From: Dictyobacter aurantiacus
GTDB taxonomy: Bacteria; Chloroflexota; Ktedonobacteria; Ktedonobacterales; Ktedonobacteraceae
Length of the DNA: 64,000 bases
Direction of reading: 5' to 3'
Assembly (NCBI RefSeq): GCF_003967515.1
Contig: NZ_BIFQ01000001.1
Span: 806,001-870,000 of the forward strand
A program made the translations under genes and the position numbers. Positions 52,874-61,615 of this stretch are shown here, in pieces. Below the pieces are notes generated by a model. That model had not been told where the DNA came from. It saw only the letters and a program-made list of their open reading frames with translations, and did no database searches. Position 1 is the stretch's first letter. Every line of letters starts with the position of its first letter.

Positions 52874-54043
52874 CTACGGAACTGCTTCCTCAGCCTGCTG
52901 CAAAAGAGGAAGGTGGATTACAAAGGTGGCCCCTTCACCCGGATGGTTTTCAAGGACGATGGTTCCTCCACAATCTCGGATAATGCCATAGGTGATAGAG
53001 AGTCCCAATCCGGTTCCCTGCCCAACCTCCTTCGTGGTGAAGAAAGGATCAAAAACGCGCCTCTCCAGTTCCGGTGGAATTCCAGTTCCTGTGTCGCTCA
53101 CACGTATCTCGACAATATCCTCGTTAACCGTACAACTGATGGTGACACGTTTCTGTTGACTCTTGACCATAGCATCGCGCGCGTTGGTAAGCAGGTTCAG
53201 AAATACCTGCTCCAATTGAATCGCGCTTCCAAATACTTTGACCTCATCAGGCGGAAAATTGAGGCACACCTCTATCTGACGCAGGCGCAGCTGTTCCTGA
53301 ATGAGCATCAGGGCTTCGTGCACAACGAAGCCGAGCAAGATCGGTTCTCGGCGCGCTGATGCTGTTCGGCCAAAAGTACGCAGGTGGGAAATGATGCTGG
53401 TGGCCTTCCCAACCTGCTGCATGGTGTTGCGCAGTTCTTGCAAAAGGTGCTGGGGTTCTGTACTCGCCAGACCCAGTTCGACCATGTCGATGGCATTGCC
53501 CACAAACAGATTAATGCCGTTCAACGGATTATTCAGCTCATGGGCTACCCCGGTCGTCAATTCACCCAGTGTGGCGAGCTTTCCGGCCTGCACCAGTTGC
53601 TCGTGCTTCTCGCGCAACTCCTGCTCCTGACGTTTGATCTCCTCGGTAGTCTCCTTCAGGTCAGTCATAATATGGATCATCGCTTTACGACTTTCCTCCA
53701 GGCGCAGATTAGAATGATGAGAGTCCTGCAGAATATGCAGAAGCGTACGGCGCGAATTATCCAGGCGCACCGTCTGTTGAGCCATGCCACGTCGGTCCTG
53801 CTCATAGTCGGCCAGGATGTGAATCATGGCTTTGCGTTGATCCGATAGCTGCTTATTGAGCTTATTCAAACCATGCAAGATATGGATCAGGGCACGCCGC
53901 CTCTCTTCGCTCCTCATGATGCGCGTCTCAAGCGTCTGATGGTACTCTAACTGACGCTGGTATTCCCGTTCTAACCACTGGCGGTCATGCAGCTTATCGC
54001 CGGCCCCCATCATCACAGTGTCTGATGGATCGGAGGTGTTCAT
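52874..54043 (-). CDS. Histidine kinase with heptad-spaced helical linker
   Basis: Cytoplasmic kinase of 389 residues. The N-terminal half is coiled coil with four copies of an R(R/K)xxIHIL motif at residues 48, 69, 97 and 118. The kinase part has the HisKA motif GVAHELNNPLNGINLF (phospho-His168) and a full HATPase (NLLTNARDAM, DTGTGIPPELERRVFDPFFTTK, GTGLGLSITYGII). It has no sensor domain of its own. It shares ATGA with the end of the four-PAS gene, so the two are translationally coupled. Confidence 0.92.
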   Translation of the reverse strand: MNTSDPSDTVMMGAGDKLHDRQWLEREYQRQLEYHQTLETRIMRSEERRRALIHILHGLNKLNKQLSDQRKAMIHILADYEQDRRGMAQQTVRLDNSRRTLLHILQDSHHSNLRLEESRKAMIHIMTDLKETTEEIKRQEQELREKHEQLVQAGKLATLGELTTGVAHELNNPLNGINLFVGNAIDMVELGLASTEPQHLLQELRNTMQQVGKATSIISHLRTFGRTASARREPILLGFVVHEALMLIQEQLRLRQIEVCLNFPPDEVKVFGSAIQLEQVFLNLLTNARDAMVKSQQKRVTISCTVNEDIVEIRVSDTGTGIPPELERRVFDPFFTTKEVGQGTGLGLSITYGIIRDCGGTIVLENHPGEGATFVIHLPLLQQAEEAVP

Positions 54044-55707
54044 TGTTTAATTCCTTGCTCCCGATTATCTACCTGCAGCAAAAGGCTCTCAATGCGCTTT
54101 TCAAGGGCAATCATCTTTAGCTCACGGCCAACCACCACCTCTTCAAACTTTTCCAGGTCCAGGATCTTTTCCTGCAATTCTGCTTTCGACTCCTGAAGAT
54201 CCTGTAACACCTTCTCATAAGCACGCATATCACGCAGGATACCAATGGCACCAATAACGCGTCCGTCGGTATCGCGCAAGGCTGAAGCATTCAGCGTGGT
54301 GGGAATCACTTCACCCGAAGCGCTGCGGGGATTGAGGCGCGCATTACGCGTGACGCCACGGGCAATTACCTCGCGTAAGGCGGCCAGAAACTCTCGCGTC
54401 TCTTCTGGACCAATGAAGCGCGAGAGCGATTGCTCCAACACTTCATCAGGACGGAAGCCGAGCAGTTCATAGACCGCGTCATTGGCCTGCAGGATCTTAC
54501 CTTCCAGATCTGAGACAAACACCGGGTCCGGCGCGTTCTTAATCAAACTATCGGAATAGGCCAGGGCCTTATCCAGTTCGCGCATGTCACGCAGAATACC
54601 GATGGCACCGATAGCTCGTCCATCAGCATCGCGCAGAGCCGAGGCGTTCAGACTGGTGGGGATAATCTCACCCGAAGCGCTGCGGGGATTGAGGCGCGTA
54701 TTGCGCGTGACACCGCGCTCAATTACTTCACGCAGGGCGGCGGTAAATTCCCTGGTCTCCTCCGGACTGATGAAGCGTGAAAGCGATTGCTCCAGCACCT
54801 CGTCGGTGCGAAATCCCAGTAGCTCATAGACCGCGTCGTTGGCCGAAAGGATCTTACCTTCCAGATCTGAGACAAATACCGGGTCCGGCGCGTTCTTAAT
54901 CAGGCTATCGGCATAGGCCAGGGCTTTATCCAGTTCACGCATGTCACGCAGGATACCAATGGCGCCGATGACATGTCCATCACTGTTACGCAGAGCCGAG
55001 GCGTTCAGACTGGTGGGGATAATCTCACCCGAAGCGCTGCGGGGATTGAGGCGTGCATTGCGCGTGACACCGCGCTCAATTACTTCACGCAGGGCGGCGG
55101 TAAATTCCCTGGTCTCCTCCGGACTGATGAAGCGTGAAAGCGATTGCTCCAGCACCTCGTCGGTGCGAAATCCCAGTAGCTCATAGACCGCGTCGTTGGC
55201 CGAAAGGATCTTACCTTCCAGATCTGAGACAAATACCGGGTCCGGCGCGTTCTTAATCAGGCTATCGGCATAGGCCAGGGCTTTATCCAGTTCACGCATG
55301 TCACGCAGGATACCAATAGCGCCAATAGCGTGACCATCGGCATTGCGCAGAGCCGAGGCGTTCAAGCTGGTAGGAATGATCTCGCCTGAGGCGCTGCGAG
55401 GATTAAGGCGCGTATTGCGCGTGACACCGCGCTCAATTACCTCGCGCAGGGCGGCGGTAAATTCCCTGGTCTCCTCCGGACTGATGAAGCGCGAGAGCGA
55501 TTGCTCCAGTACCTCGTCGGTGCGAAATCCCAGCAATTCATAGACCGCGTCGTTGGCCGAAAGGATCTTGCCTTCCAGATCCGACACAAATACCGGGTCC
55601 GGCGCATTCTTGATGATGATATCAGCGTCAAGCGATCCATGCGATTTTACCGGGTAATGCCTTGTTGAAGAGGTATTCGCTGCGGTTGCGGGCATATAAT
55701 CGGACAT
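54040..55707 (-). CDS. Four-PAS-domain protein without a kinase
   Basis: A cytoplasmic sensor or scaffold of 555 residues made of four tandem PAS domains, each 119 residues, followed by a coiled-coil tail (LQESKAELQEKILDLEKFEEVVVGRELKMIALEKRIESLL). Each unit reads APDPVFVSDLEGKIL, ANDAVYELLGFR, VTRNARLNPRSASGE and IGAIGILRDMRELDKAL. The units match almost base for base at 357-bp spacing. It lacks any transmitter domain; the coupled kinase downstream lacks a sensor, so the two probably work as a pair. The ATG at 55707 has GGAGG five bases upstream. Confidence 0.9.
   Translation of the reverse strand: MSDYMPATAANTSSTRHYPVKSHGSLDADIIIKNAPDPVFVSDLEGKILSANDAVYELLGFRTDEVLEQSLSRFISPEETREFTAALREVIERGVTRNTRLNPRSASGEIIPTSLNASALRNADGHAIGAIGILRDMRELDKALAYADSLIKNAPDPVFVSDLEGKILSANDAVYELLGFRTDEVLEQSLSRFISPEETREFTAALREVIERGVTRNARLNPRSASGEIIPTSLNASALRNSDGHVIGAIGILRDMRELDKALAYADSLIKNAPDPVFVSDLEGKILSANDAVYELLGFRTDEVLEQSLSRFISPEETREFTAALREVIERGVTRNTRLNPRSASGEIIPTSLNASALRDADGRAIGAIGILRDMRELDKALAYSDSLIKNAPDPVFVSDLEGKILQANDAVYELLGFRPDEVLEQSLSRFIGPEETREFLAALREVIARGVTRNARLNPRSASGEVIPTTLNASALRDTDGRVIGAIGILRDMRAYEKVLQDLQESKAELQEKILDLEKFEEVVVGRELKMIALEKRIESLLLQVDNREQGIKQ
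54185..55612 (-). repeat. Four near-identical 357-bp tandem repeats inside the PAS gene
   Basis: A marker string AGGATCTT(A/G)CCTTCCAGA recurs at 54491, 54848, 55205 and 55562, exactly 357 bp apart. The middle units differ by only a few bases, the outer ones by more, which indicates recent amplification or ongoing gene conversion. Boundaries of the repeat array are approximate. Confidence 0.9.
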
Positions 55708-56085
55708 ACAGGCCTCCACTTTATATCAAAGCGACATGCAAGCGGCAATGTTCTTTTAGTAAAACATCTTCTAACTAGCAGGCAACTCTACGAGTGACGC
55801 TATACTAATCTGCTCATACCGCGAACAGCCTCGCGGCTACCGCCATAGGCTCATCTATAAATAGGAGAGATCAACGTATAGATCATAATATAATGTCTAT
55901 ACGAATGTCAACCAAATAAAATTAACTGTAGACCTCTATTTAACAATCTGATTCATATTTAATGCATGCAATTTTCGGCATTTTATTATTAGTAAATCTC
56001 TTACCAAAGAAACACATTACTGCAAAGAAGAATTTATTGACAGCAGTTTCCCGGTGACAAGCCAGAATCGACATCACCACTCAGA

Positions 56086-56268
56086 GTGTGTCTTACTCTC
56101 TTCTCCCTGGAGGCACATGAGTACCTCCGCACGCGCGTCCGCTACGCGGCCGTGCTGGTTTTGTGTGTTGGGGCAGTGCGTACGCACTGCCCCAACACAC
56201 AAAGGACTTTTGAGCACCACAGGTGCGAAAACACCTGCCCCCCAGGGTGACGGGAGTAAGACACATTC
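56086..56268. repeat. Composite hairpin-carrying repeat (MITE-like), inverted copy
   Basis: Bounded by TGTGTCTTACTC (from 56088) and, inverted, GAGTAAGACACA (to about 56266). Inside is a perfect 44-bp palindrome (56160-56203) flanked by CGTCCGCTACGCGGCC and TGAGCACCACAGGTGCGAAAA. Reversed, the flanks align with the copy at 37940-38138, but the inner part of the palindrome differs. It lies just downstream of the LLM gene stop at 56269, so it can also serve as a terminator. The remaining 55708-56085 is AT-rich and empty. Confidence 0.75.
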
Positions 56269-57051
56269 TCATTCCATGCGGGGTGGTCCCTGTTGAATGC
56301 GGGTACGCATACCTTCTATTCCTCCCGTACTCTGTGGCGTATCCCAAATAGCTTCTATCCACCAGGTAACCCCTGCCTGGGCATATGGACGCACCGTAGC
56401 GGCAGCCTGCTCAGGATCATCACCAGAAGTTTGACCTTCAGTGATGATATCAAGCGGGGCTGCTGTAGTGCGCTGTGCCATAATAGTCTGCCTGGCTTGC
56501 TGAATCTGGTCCGCGGTCCCACTTAATTTCACTCCATCCCAGCGTGCCGCGCGGCGCAGCTGGCTTTGTTTGTCACTTCCGTGCACCCAGATCGGGATGC
56601 GCGGCCTCTGCAGCGGCGGCATACCATTGACCTCATTGATCTGATAGTAAACACCGTCATAGGAGAATGTTTCTCCATTCCACCACCTGTCGACAATATC
56701 CAGCCCTTCATCTAGCATCTGTGCACGAATCTTATAATCCTTCACGATACCCATTCTTTCGAGTTCAACAACCCCTAATCCAACCGGCAGAATAACCCGC
56801 CCTTGAGAAAGATGATCAAGTGTGGACGCTTCGCTGGCCACCTTCCAGGGTTGCTGACGCGGTAATGGCGTGACCATCGTGCCCAGGCGTACACGATCCG
56901 TGTGCAGGGCCACAGCAGTCAACGCAACCCACGGATCGGTCCCTCCACCATCCCAGTAAAAGACTCCATCCCATCCCACGTTTTCAGCCTCTTGAGCTAA
57001 TTCAACCAGTGTATGGGCGTCCACATAAGGGAACGCAAGTCCATATTGCAT
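56269..57051 (-). CDS. LLM-class F420-dependent oxidoreductase
   Basis: Luciferase-like oxidoreductase of 260 residues, shorter than the paralog at 25 kb. Segments are MQYGLAFPYVDAHTLVELAQEAENVGWDGVFYWDGG, VRLGTMVTPLPRQQPWKVASEASTLDHLSQGRVILPVGLG and RPRIPIWVHGSDKQSQLRRAARWDGVKL. The ATG at 57051 is preferred: GGAG lies six to seven bases upstream, whereas the ATG at 57063 has its site too close. Monocistronic, ending in the composite repeat. Confidence 0.85.
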   Translation of the reverse strand: MQYGLAFPYVDAHTLVELAQEAENVGWDGVFYWDGGGTDPWVALTAVALHTDRVRLGTMVTPLPRQQPWKVASEASTLDHLSQGRVILPVGLGVVELERMGIVKDYKIRAQMLDEGLDIVDRWWNGETFSYDGVYYQINEVNGMPPLQRPRIPIWVHGSDKQSQLRRAARWDGVKLSGTADQIQQARQTIMAQRTTAAPLDIITEGQTSGDDPEQAAATVRPYAQAGVTWWIEAIWDTPQSTGGIEGMRTRIQQGPPRME

Positions 57052-57292
57052 CGATAACTCCATTTCCTTCTCATGACAATTTTATATAGAGCTCACATAG
57101 TGTACGTGTCATTTCATGACACCTTTCGTCATATACCGGCCAGGGAATATTTGGAGGATATGCATTTTGGTATCTGTGTCTATTGACAATACGAGCAGAT
57201 AAAAACACATAATAGCTATACCATAAAAGTCGGATTTGGCAGAAAAACTATGATATCGTGTCCGTGATGCATAAGAGAGGAACACTTCATTC

Positions 57293-58549
57293 ATGGCACC
57301 GACGCGTACTGGTAGCAAACGGCTACTGCATGATCTCAATCAGAGCATTGTATTTAATCTGATCATGGAACATCAAGCAATTTCACGCATAAAGCTGGCT
57401 CGTAAAAGCGGTTTACCAGCATCAACCATCACAAAGATTGTAGGCAATTTACTGGCCGCCGGGCTAGTGCTGGAAGTCAGCGCTGATGAGTCCAGCGGTG
57501 GCAGGCGGCCTGTGCTATTGAGCATCAATGCGTCCGCTGGTTATGTCGTTGGAGTGAGATTGCGTGAAGCGACAATCACATTAACGATATGTGACCTCCA
57601 ATGCAATAGTACCTATACCAGAGAATGCTCATACCAGCCTGGCACTGCTCCACAGCAAGTAATTACCATCATGGCGACGGCGATCAGAGACCTGGTTGCT
57701 GAAGCAGGACTTACCATGCAGCAAATTTTTGGGGTTGGTATCGGCCTCTCTGGCCTGATCGATTCGGCCCGGGGCTTATGCCGCGTCTCTACAATCCTTG
57801 GCTGGCAAAACGTTGAGCTTGGACCAGCATTGGAACGTCAACTCAAGATACCGGTGCGCGTCGATAACGATGTCAATACGCTCAGCATCGCCGAACACCT
57901 GTTTGGGCAGGGACGGGAGGCGGATAATTTTTTACTGGTAACTATTGGACGCGGGATCGGCATGGGCATTGTTCTGGGAGGTGCGATTTATCGCGGCTCA
58001 TTTGGGGGCGCAGGTGAGTTCGGGCACATGACAGTTGATGTGCGACCGGATGCGCCTCTCTGTAATTGTGGAAAACGTGGCTGCCTGGAGGCGCTGGCCT
58101 CCGATTACGGGATTGTGCGTACCGCGCTGGGAACCGATCCCGGCCATGCCATTGAAGATGCGATCGTGAACTTAATAGCCCGCGCCCATGCTGGGGAGTC
58201 TGAAATCGTAGCAATCTTCCGTCAAGCCGGGATAACCATGGGCATCGCCATCGCTAACCTGATCAATATCTTTGAACCCTCTCATATCTTAATCGCCGGT
58301 GAGGGTCTGAGAGCAGGCGATCTTTTCCTGGAACCTATGCGGCAGACCATTCCGCGGCATACCTTTGATGCGCGCGACGATATCGAGCTTCTCATCTGCC
58401 CTACCAGCGATGATTTATGGGCTCGTGGCGCAGCCAGCCTGATCTTACATGAGATTTTTCAATCCCCTATCTATGAGGACGAAGAGGCGCTCGCGCTTGA
58501 TGATCTTGTTTCACAGGCTAGCAAAGCGCAGAAACACCATAAAAAGTAG
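57293..58549 (+). CDS. ROK-family transcriptional regulator
   Basis: Sugar-responsive repressor of 418 residues. An N-terminal winged helix (about 14-70; LNQSIVFNLIMEHQAISRIKLARKSGLPASTITKIVGNL) is followed by a ROK domain with GVGIGLSGLID, VRVDNDVNTLSIAEH, FGGAGEFGHMTVD and the zinc motif CNCGKRGCLEAL. All zinc ligands are present. The ligand is unknown. GAGAGGA lies about 12 bases before the ATG. It is divergent from the LLM gene and might control it. Confidence 0.93.
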   Translation: MAPTRTGSKRLLHDLNQSIVFNLIMEHQAISRIKLARKSGLPASTITKIVGNLLAAGLVLEVSADESSGGRRPVLLSINASAGYVVGVRLREATITLTICDLQCNSTYTRECSYQPGTAPQQVITIMATAIRDLVAEAGLTMQQIFGVGIGLSGLIDSARGLCRVSTILGWQNVELGPALERQLKIPVRVDNDVNTLSIAEHLFGQGREADNFLLVTIGRGIGMGIVLGGAIYRGSFGGAGEFGHMTVDVRPDAPLCNCGKRGCLEALASDYGIVRTALGTDPGHAIEDAIVNLIARAHAGESEIVAIFRQAGITMGIAIANLINIFEPSHILIAGEGLRAGDLFLEPMRQTIPRHTFDARDDIELLICPTSDDLWARGAASLILHEIFQSPIYEDEEALALDDLVSQASKAQKHHKK

Positions 58550-58686
58550 GATGTGAGAGCGCGACGTCTGCTGTCTTTATCTATTGCCCGGCGGCAGCTA
58601 GCACAGGTTGAAACGCATAGATCGGTCCAATCGTATCTTATGCATCGAGAGATGCTAACACAAGAAATATGGGACCATAAAAGATT

Positions 58687-59361
58687 ATGAAGCGTGATAA
58701 ACTCTTGCTCATTGGTGCATTGACGCAATTTACCCTTTTTATTCCTGCGACGATCTGGGCGATCAGGCAAAAACAACCTCGCATTGAGGTAGCTATCGCC
58801 CGCCGCATGCAACAAAAACAATCTCCATTTTCACATGGTACTGTACATGTGTTAAATAAAATCCTATGTTCTTCTGCCGCCCTTGATATTCTGATATTTC
58901 CAATGGCAGGATTATTGTGGAAGAAACATCGACAATATGATGCACTGCTCACCCTGGCAACGTACTGGTTCAGTCAGCTCATCAAGATGGGAATCAAATA
59001 TGCAGTCAGGCGCCCTCGCCCTGATCCTCAACTCATGCGTACCACAAAACCCAGGAACAGCAAAAGCTTCCCAAGCGGAGATGTTGCCTCTACGGTACAC
59101 TTCTGGGGATGGCTGATGACCCTGATGCTCGGCTCAAAAAACATCAGTAAACCGCTTAAAGCTTTATCAGTGAGCATCGTCGCGCTATTGACAGCGTTTG
59201 TCGGTCCAGCCCGCATCTATCTCGGTGACCACTGGACCTCAGATGTTCTCGGCGGCTACCTGCTGGGCGGCGGATGGCTGTGCCTATCACTGTATACATA
59301 TAGGAAATGGCAAGCGGCAGACACCTCCTGCGTATACCCACCCATCCGTCGACTCCAATGA
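58687..59361 (+). CDS. PAP2-family phosphatase with a PSGD motif
   Basis: Membrane-linked phosphatidic-acid-phosphatase-type protein of 224 residues with about five hydrophobic segments. Motif 1 is KYAVRRPRPDP, motif 3 is ARIYLGDHWTSDVLGG with its catalytic His and Asp. Motif 2 reads SFPSGDVAST, where the usual PSGH histidine is Asp. It may act on a lipid pyrophosphate, but the substitution makes activity uncertain. 138 bases after the ROK gene on the same strand. Confidence 0.85.
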   Translation: MKRDKLLLIGALTQFTLFIPATIWAIRQKQPRIEVAIARRMQQKQSPFSHGTVHVLNKILCSSAALDILIFPMAGLLWKKHRQYDALLTLATYWFSQLIKMGIKYAVRRPRPDPQLMRTTKPRNSKSFPSGDVASTVHFWGWLMTLMLGSKNISKPLKALSVSIVALLTAFVGPARIYLGDHWTSDVLGGYLLGGGWLCLSLYTYRKWQAADTSCVYPPIRRLQ

Positions 59362-59372
59362 AAAGATCGGCT

Positions 59373-59398
59373 GCGACCTGGCATCTGGACCAGGTCGC
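59373..59398. terminator. Weak hairpin between convergent PAP2 and M15 genes
   Basis: GCGACCTGG (59373-59381) pairs with CCAGGTCGC (59390-59398). No T-tract follows, so its role as a terminator is tentative. Confidence 0.35.
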
Positions 59399-59416
59399 CG
59401 TCACCTTCACTATTGC

Positions 59417-60292
59417 CTACCAGTTAGTATAAGGAGGATTGTCGTAGAACGAGCGCCAGTCAGCGTGTAGATGTGGCTGGTCAGACTGCCAGGGTTCGAT
59501 GTAGCTGGCATTCTCCTGATTGGCGTAACCCTGCAGGGTGGTCCATTCACTATAAGAGCTGACGGCAATATCTACCGCCTGCCCGAATGTATGCGAGCTG
59601 CAGGTGGCCGATCCGCTCACCAGTGCGTTGTGCGCCGGGTCACGGTAACCGCTGGTGATCGTGAGCGGACCACCCCAATCGCTACGGATATTCTGCACGT
59701 GCTGCACCATGATAGGATCGACCACAGCATCGGAAACAGTGATATTGTGTAGAAACTCGCTCAGCTGAAAATTGGTGGCCACATGGTACGCACCGGTGGT
59801 GCTATCGTTAGGGATAAACCAGATTGGCGTGTTGTAGCAGGTATCATTATACTGGGCATATTGGGCGGTAAGGCTGGCATTGGTCTCCATCCTGATAACA
59901 ACACCACTGGGATACTTGGCAGCACCCACCACATTACTCGTCGCCACACGATTTCCGCTGGCATCATAAGCCTGCAGCTGGAAATAGCGATAGCCGATTG
60001 AGGAGTCAAGTGAAAGGGTTGAAGATGAACTGCTGCCAGCAATTCGTTGCTGGACCGTGAAGGCGTTTGTCATCCCTGGACGCATGGAGGCGATGAGGTT
60101 GTATGTACTGGCCCCCACGCTATTGTTCCATGAGAAGCTCAGTTGATCACCAGTATAAACCTCCTGCGATATTCCGAGGCTCAGGGTCGCCGCATGTGCC
60201 GCCGAGCCATTGTAAATAGCACAAATAGCGAGGCCTAGTAGCAACAGGACCGCAACCAGAGCAGATCGCAGGCGAGTGAAATACTTTCGCAT
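59417..60292 (-). CDS. Secreted M15-type peptidase (D,D-/L,D-carboxypeptidase-like)
   Basis: Predicted zinc peptidase acting on cell-wall peptides. The 291-residue protein has a Sec signal (SALVAVLLLLGLAICAI), an N-terminal beta-type domain (about 35-150), and a C-terminal M15 domain with SSHTFGQAVDIAV (His and Asp ligands) and PHLHADWR (third His). The ATG at 60292 follows AAAGGA; the open frame upstream is not coding. It lies next to two amidases with matching cell-wall roles. Confidence 0.88.
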   Translation of the reverse strand: MRKYFTRLRSALVAVLLLLGLAICAIYNGSAAHAATLSLGISQEVYTGDQLSFSWNNSVGASTYNLIASMRPGMTNAFTVQQRIAGSSSSSTLSLDSSIGYRYFQLQAYDASGNRVATSNVVGAAKYPSGVVIRMETNASLTAQYAQYNDTCYNTPIWFIPNDSTTGAYHVATNFQLSEFLHNITVSDAVVDPIMVQHVQNIRSDWGGPLTITSGYRDPAHNALVSGSATCSSHTFGQAVDIAVSSYSEWTTLQGYANQENASYIEPWQSDQPHLHADWRSFYDNPPYTNW

Positions 60293-60347
60293 GAGAGTTT
60301 CCTTTCCATAAAAAAATGATGGTGATGACTCTCCAAAAAAGGACAGG

Positions 60348-61451
60348 CTATGCAACGATCCCGCCAACCAGCGCGCACCATGTATTCGTCTGCACATTGC
60401 CATTGACTGGCAAACCCATATTGCGCTGGAAACTTTGCACCTGGCCCATAGTGGCGGGGCCAAATTGCCCATCAACGCTACAGGCATAGCCCTTGCTGTT
60501 CAACTGGCTCTGAACAGCCTTTACCCCATCACCCGAGCTCCCATTTGTGAGAGGTGTAACAAGTGCCTCCCACGTCTGCTGGCCAACGATGCCATCCGCG
60601 CCAAGTCCTTTCGACGACTGGAAACTGGTCACACTCGCGGCCGTACCACTTCCAAAGCTTCCATCCACGCTCGTACTGTACCCATGGGAACTCAGCAAAT
60701 ATTGAATGGTGCTCACATTCTCGCCACTGATCCCATTTTTAATCAGGGGCCACGTACGCGCGGGCAGGGTCTGGCCCAGCCTGGCGAGCACCTGCAGACG
60801 CAGATCACGCAATCGTCCGTACAACTGTGTGCCAGGACAACCGGTGTTGTAGAAGTCGCGATGTCCAAAGATGGCATTGGCATTGAGGCCATACTGCTGG
60901 CAGATATAGGTACATAAATTGATCAGCGAGTTCCAGAGAACATCGGGTGGAAGGATTGAGTTGTAGCTTCCTTCATCTTCAATACCGATTGCATAATCGT
61001 TGAGCACCGGACAATGCGCCCCCTGCACCATCTGCATTCCCCCTTGTAGTGTTTGCAGGCTCTGGTGGCGCCCCTCCATAATGTAACCGCCACGGCTGAT
61101 GGTGAAATGTTGACCTGTATCGATCCATCCATTGGCGAAGTGAGATTGTTGGATCGAACGGGCCAGCGCATAGGCCGCACTTTGTGAGTTGTCAGTCGTA
61201 TTGGGAGTATCGGTATGATGCACGAGAATGGTAGTAGGCTTATACGAGAAGACAGTAATCGGTGCTCTAGCCGGTTGCGCGCCCCAGGCCGTGGTGCCGG
61301 AGATCGTAGGGGCCGCCGACACATCGGGCGAAAAACAGAGTATGAGTTGAGCTCCACCCAGCGCGGCTACGGTACCAGCGCCAAGCTTGATCAACGTGCG
61401 GCGATCCAGCGTCCATGTCTGTGGATCGCGCGCCACAGAGGAATGTTCCAT
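60348..61451 (-). CDS. TAT-exported N-acetylmuramoyl-L-alanine amidase with two PG-binding domains
   Basis: Cell-wall amidase of 367 residues: TAT signal (DRRTLIKLGAGTVAALGGAQ), a PGRP/Amidase_2 domain with zinc ligands in ILVHHTDT and GHRDFYNTGCPG, and two PG_binding_1 repeats (ENVSTIQYLLSSHGY; DGVKAVQSQLNSKGY). The ATG at 61451 follows AAAGGA. It is a tandem paralog of the next gene, about two-thirds identical by eye. Confidence 0.92.
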   Translation of the reverse strand: MEHSSVARDPQTWTLDRRTLIKLGAGTVAALGGAQLILCFSPDVSAAPTISGTTAWGAQPARAPITVFSYKPTTILVHHTDTPNTTDNSQSAAYALARSIQQSHFANGWIDTGQHFTISRGGYIMEGRHQSLQTLQGGMQMVQGAHCPVLNDYAIGIEDEGSYNSILPPDVLWNSLINLCTYICQQYGLNANAIFGHRDFYNTGCPGTQLYGRLRDLRLQVLARLGQTLPARTWPLIKNGISGENVSTIQYLLSSHGYSTSVDGSFGSGTAASVTSFQSSKGLGADGIVGQQTWEALVTPLTNGSSGDGVKAVQSQLNSKGYACSVDGQFGPATMGQVQSFQRNMGLPVNGNVQTNTWCALVGGIVA

Positions 61452-61615
61452 AGCGTAATCCTTTACACTCATAGATCAACAACATTGTAGGCGAGGGAAT
61501 AGTAAGAACCATCAGGCACATCTGGCACTGATGATGCGGTTCTCTCATAGAGAGCATATCCATTTTCATGAAAAAGCTAGTTTTTAGGACCAGGACTTGA
61601 TGTAGCTGCGTTTCT

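Noticed and set aside
54245..55543. Repeated rightward ORFs opposite the PAS gene
   Set aside because: Four similar frames appear only because the PAS repeats are repeated at DNA level; the composition is typical of antisense frames.
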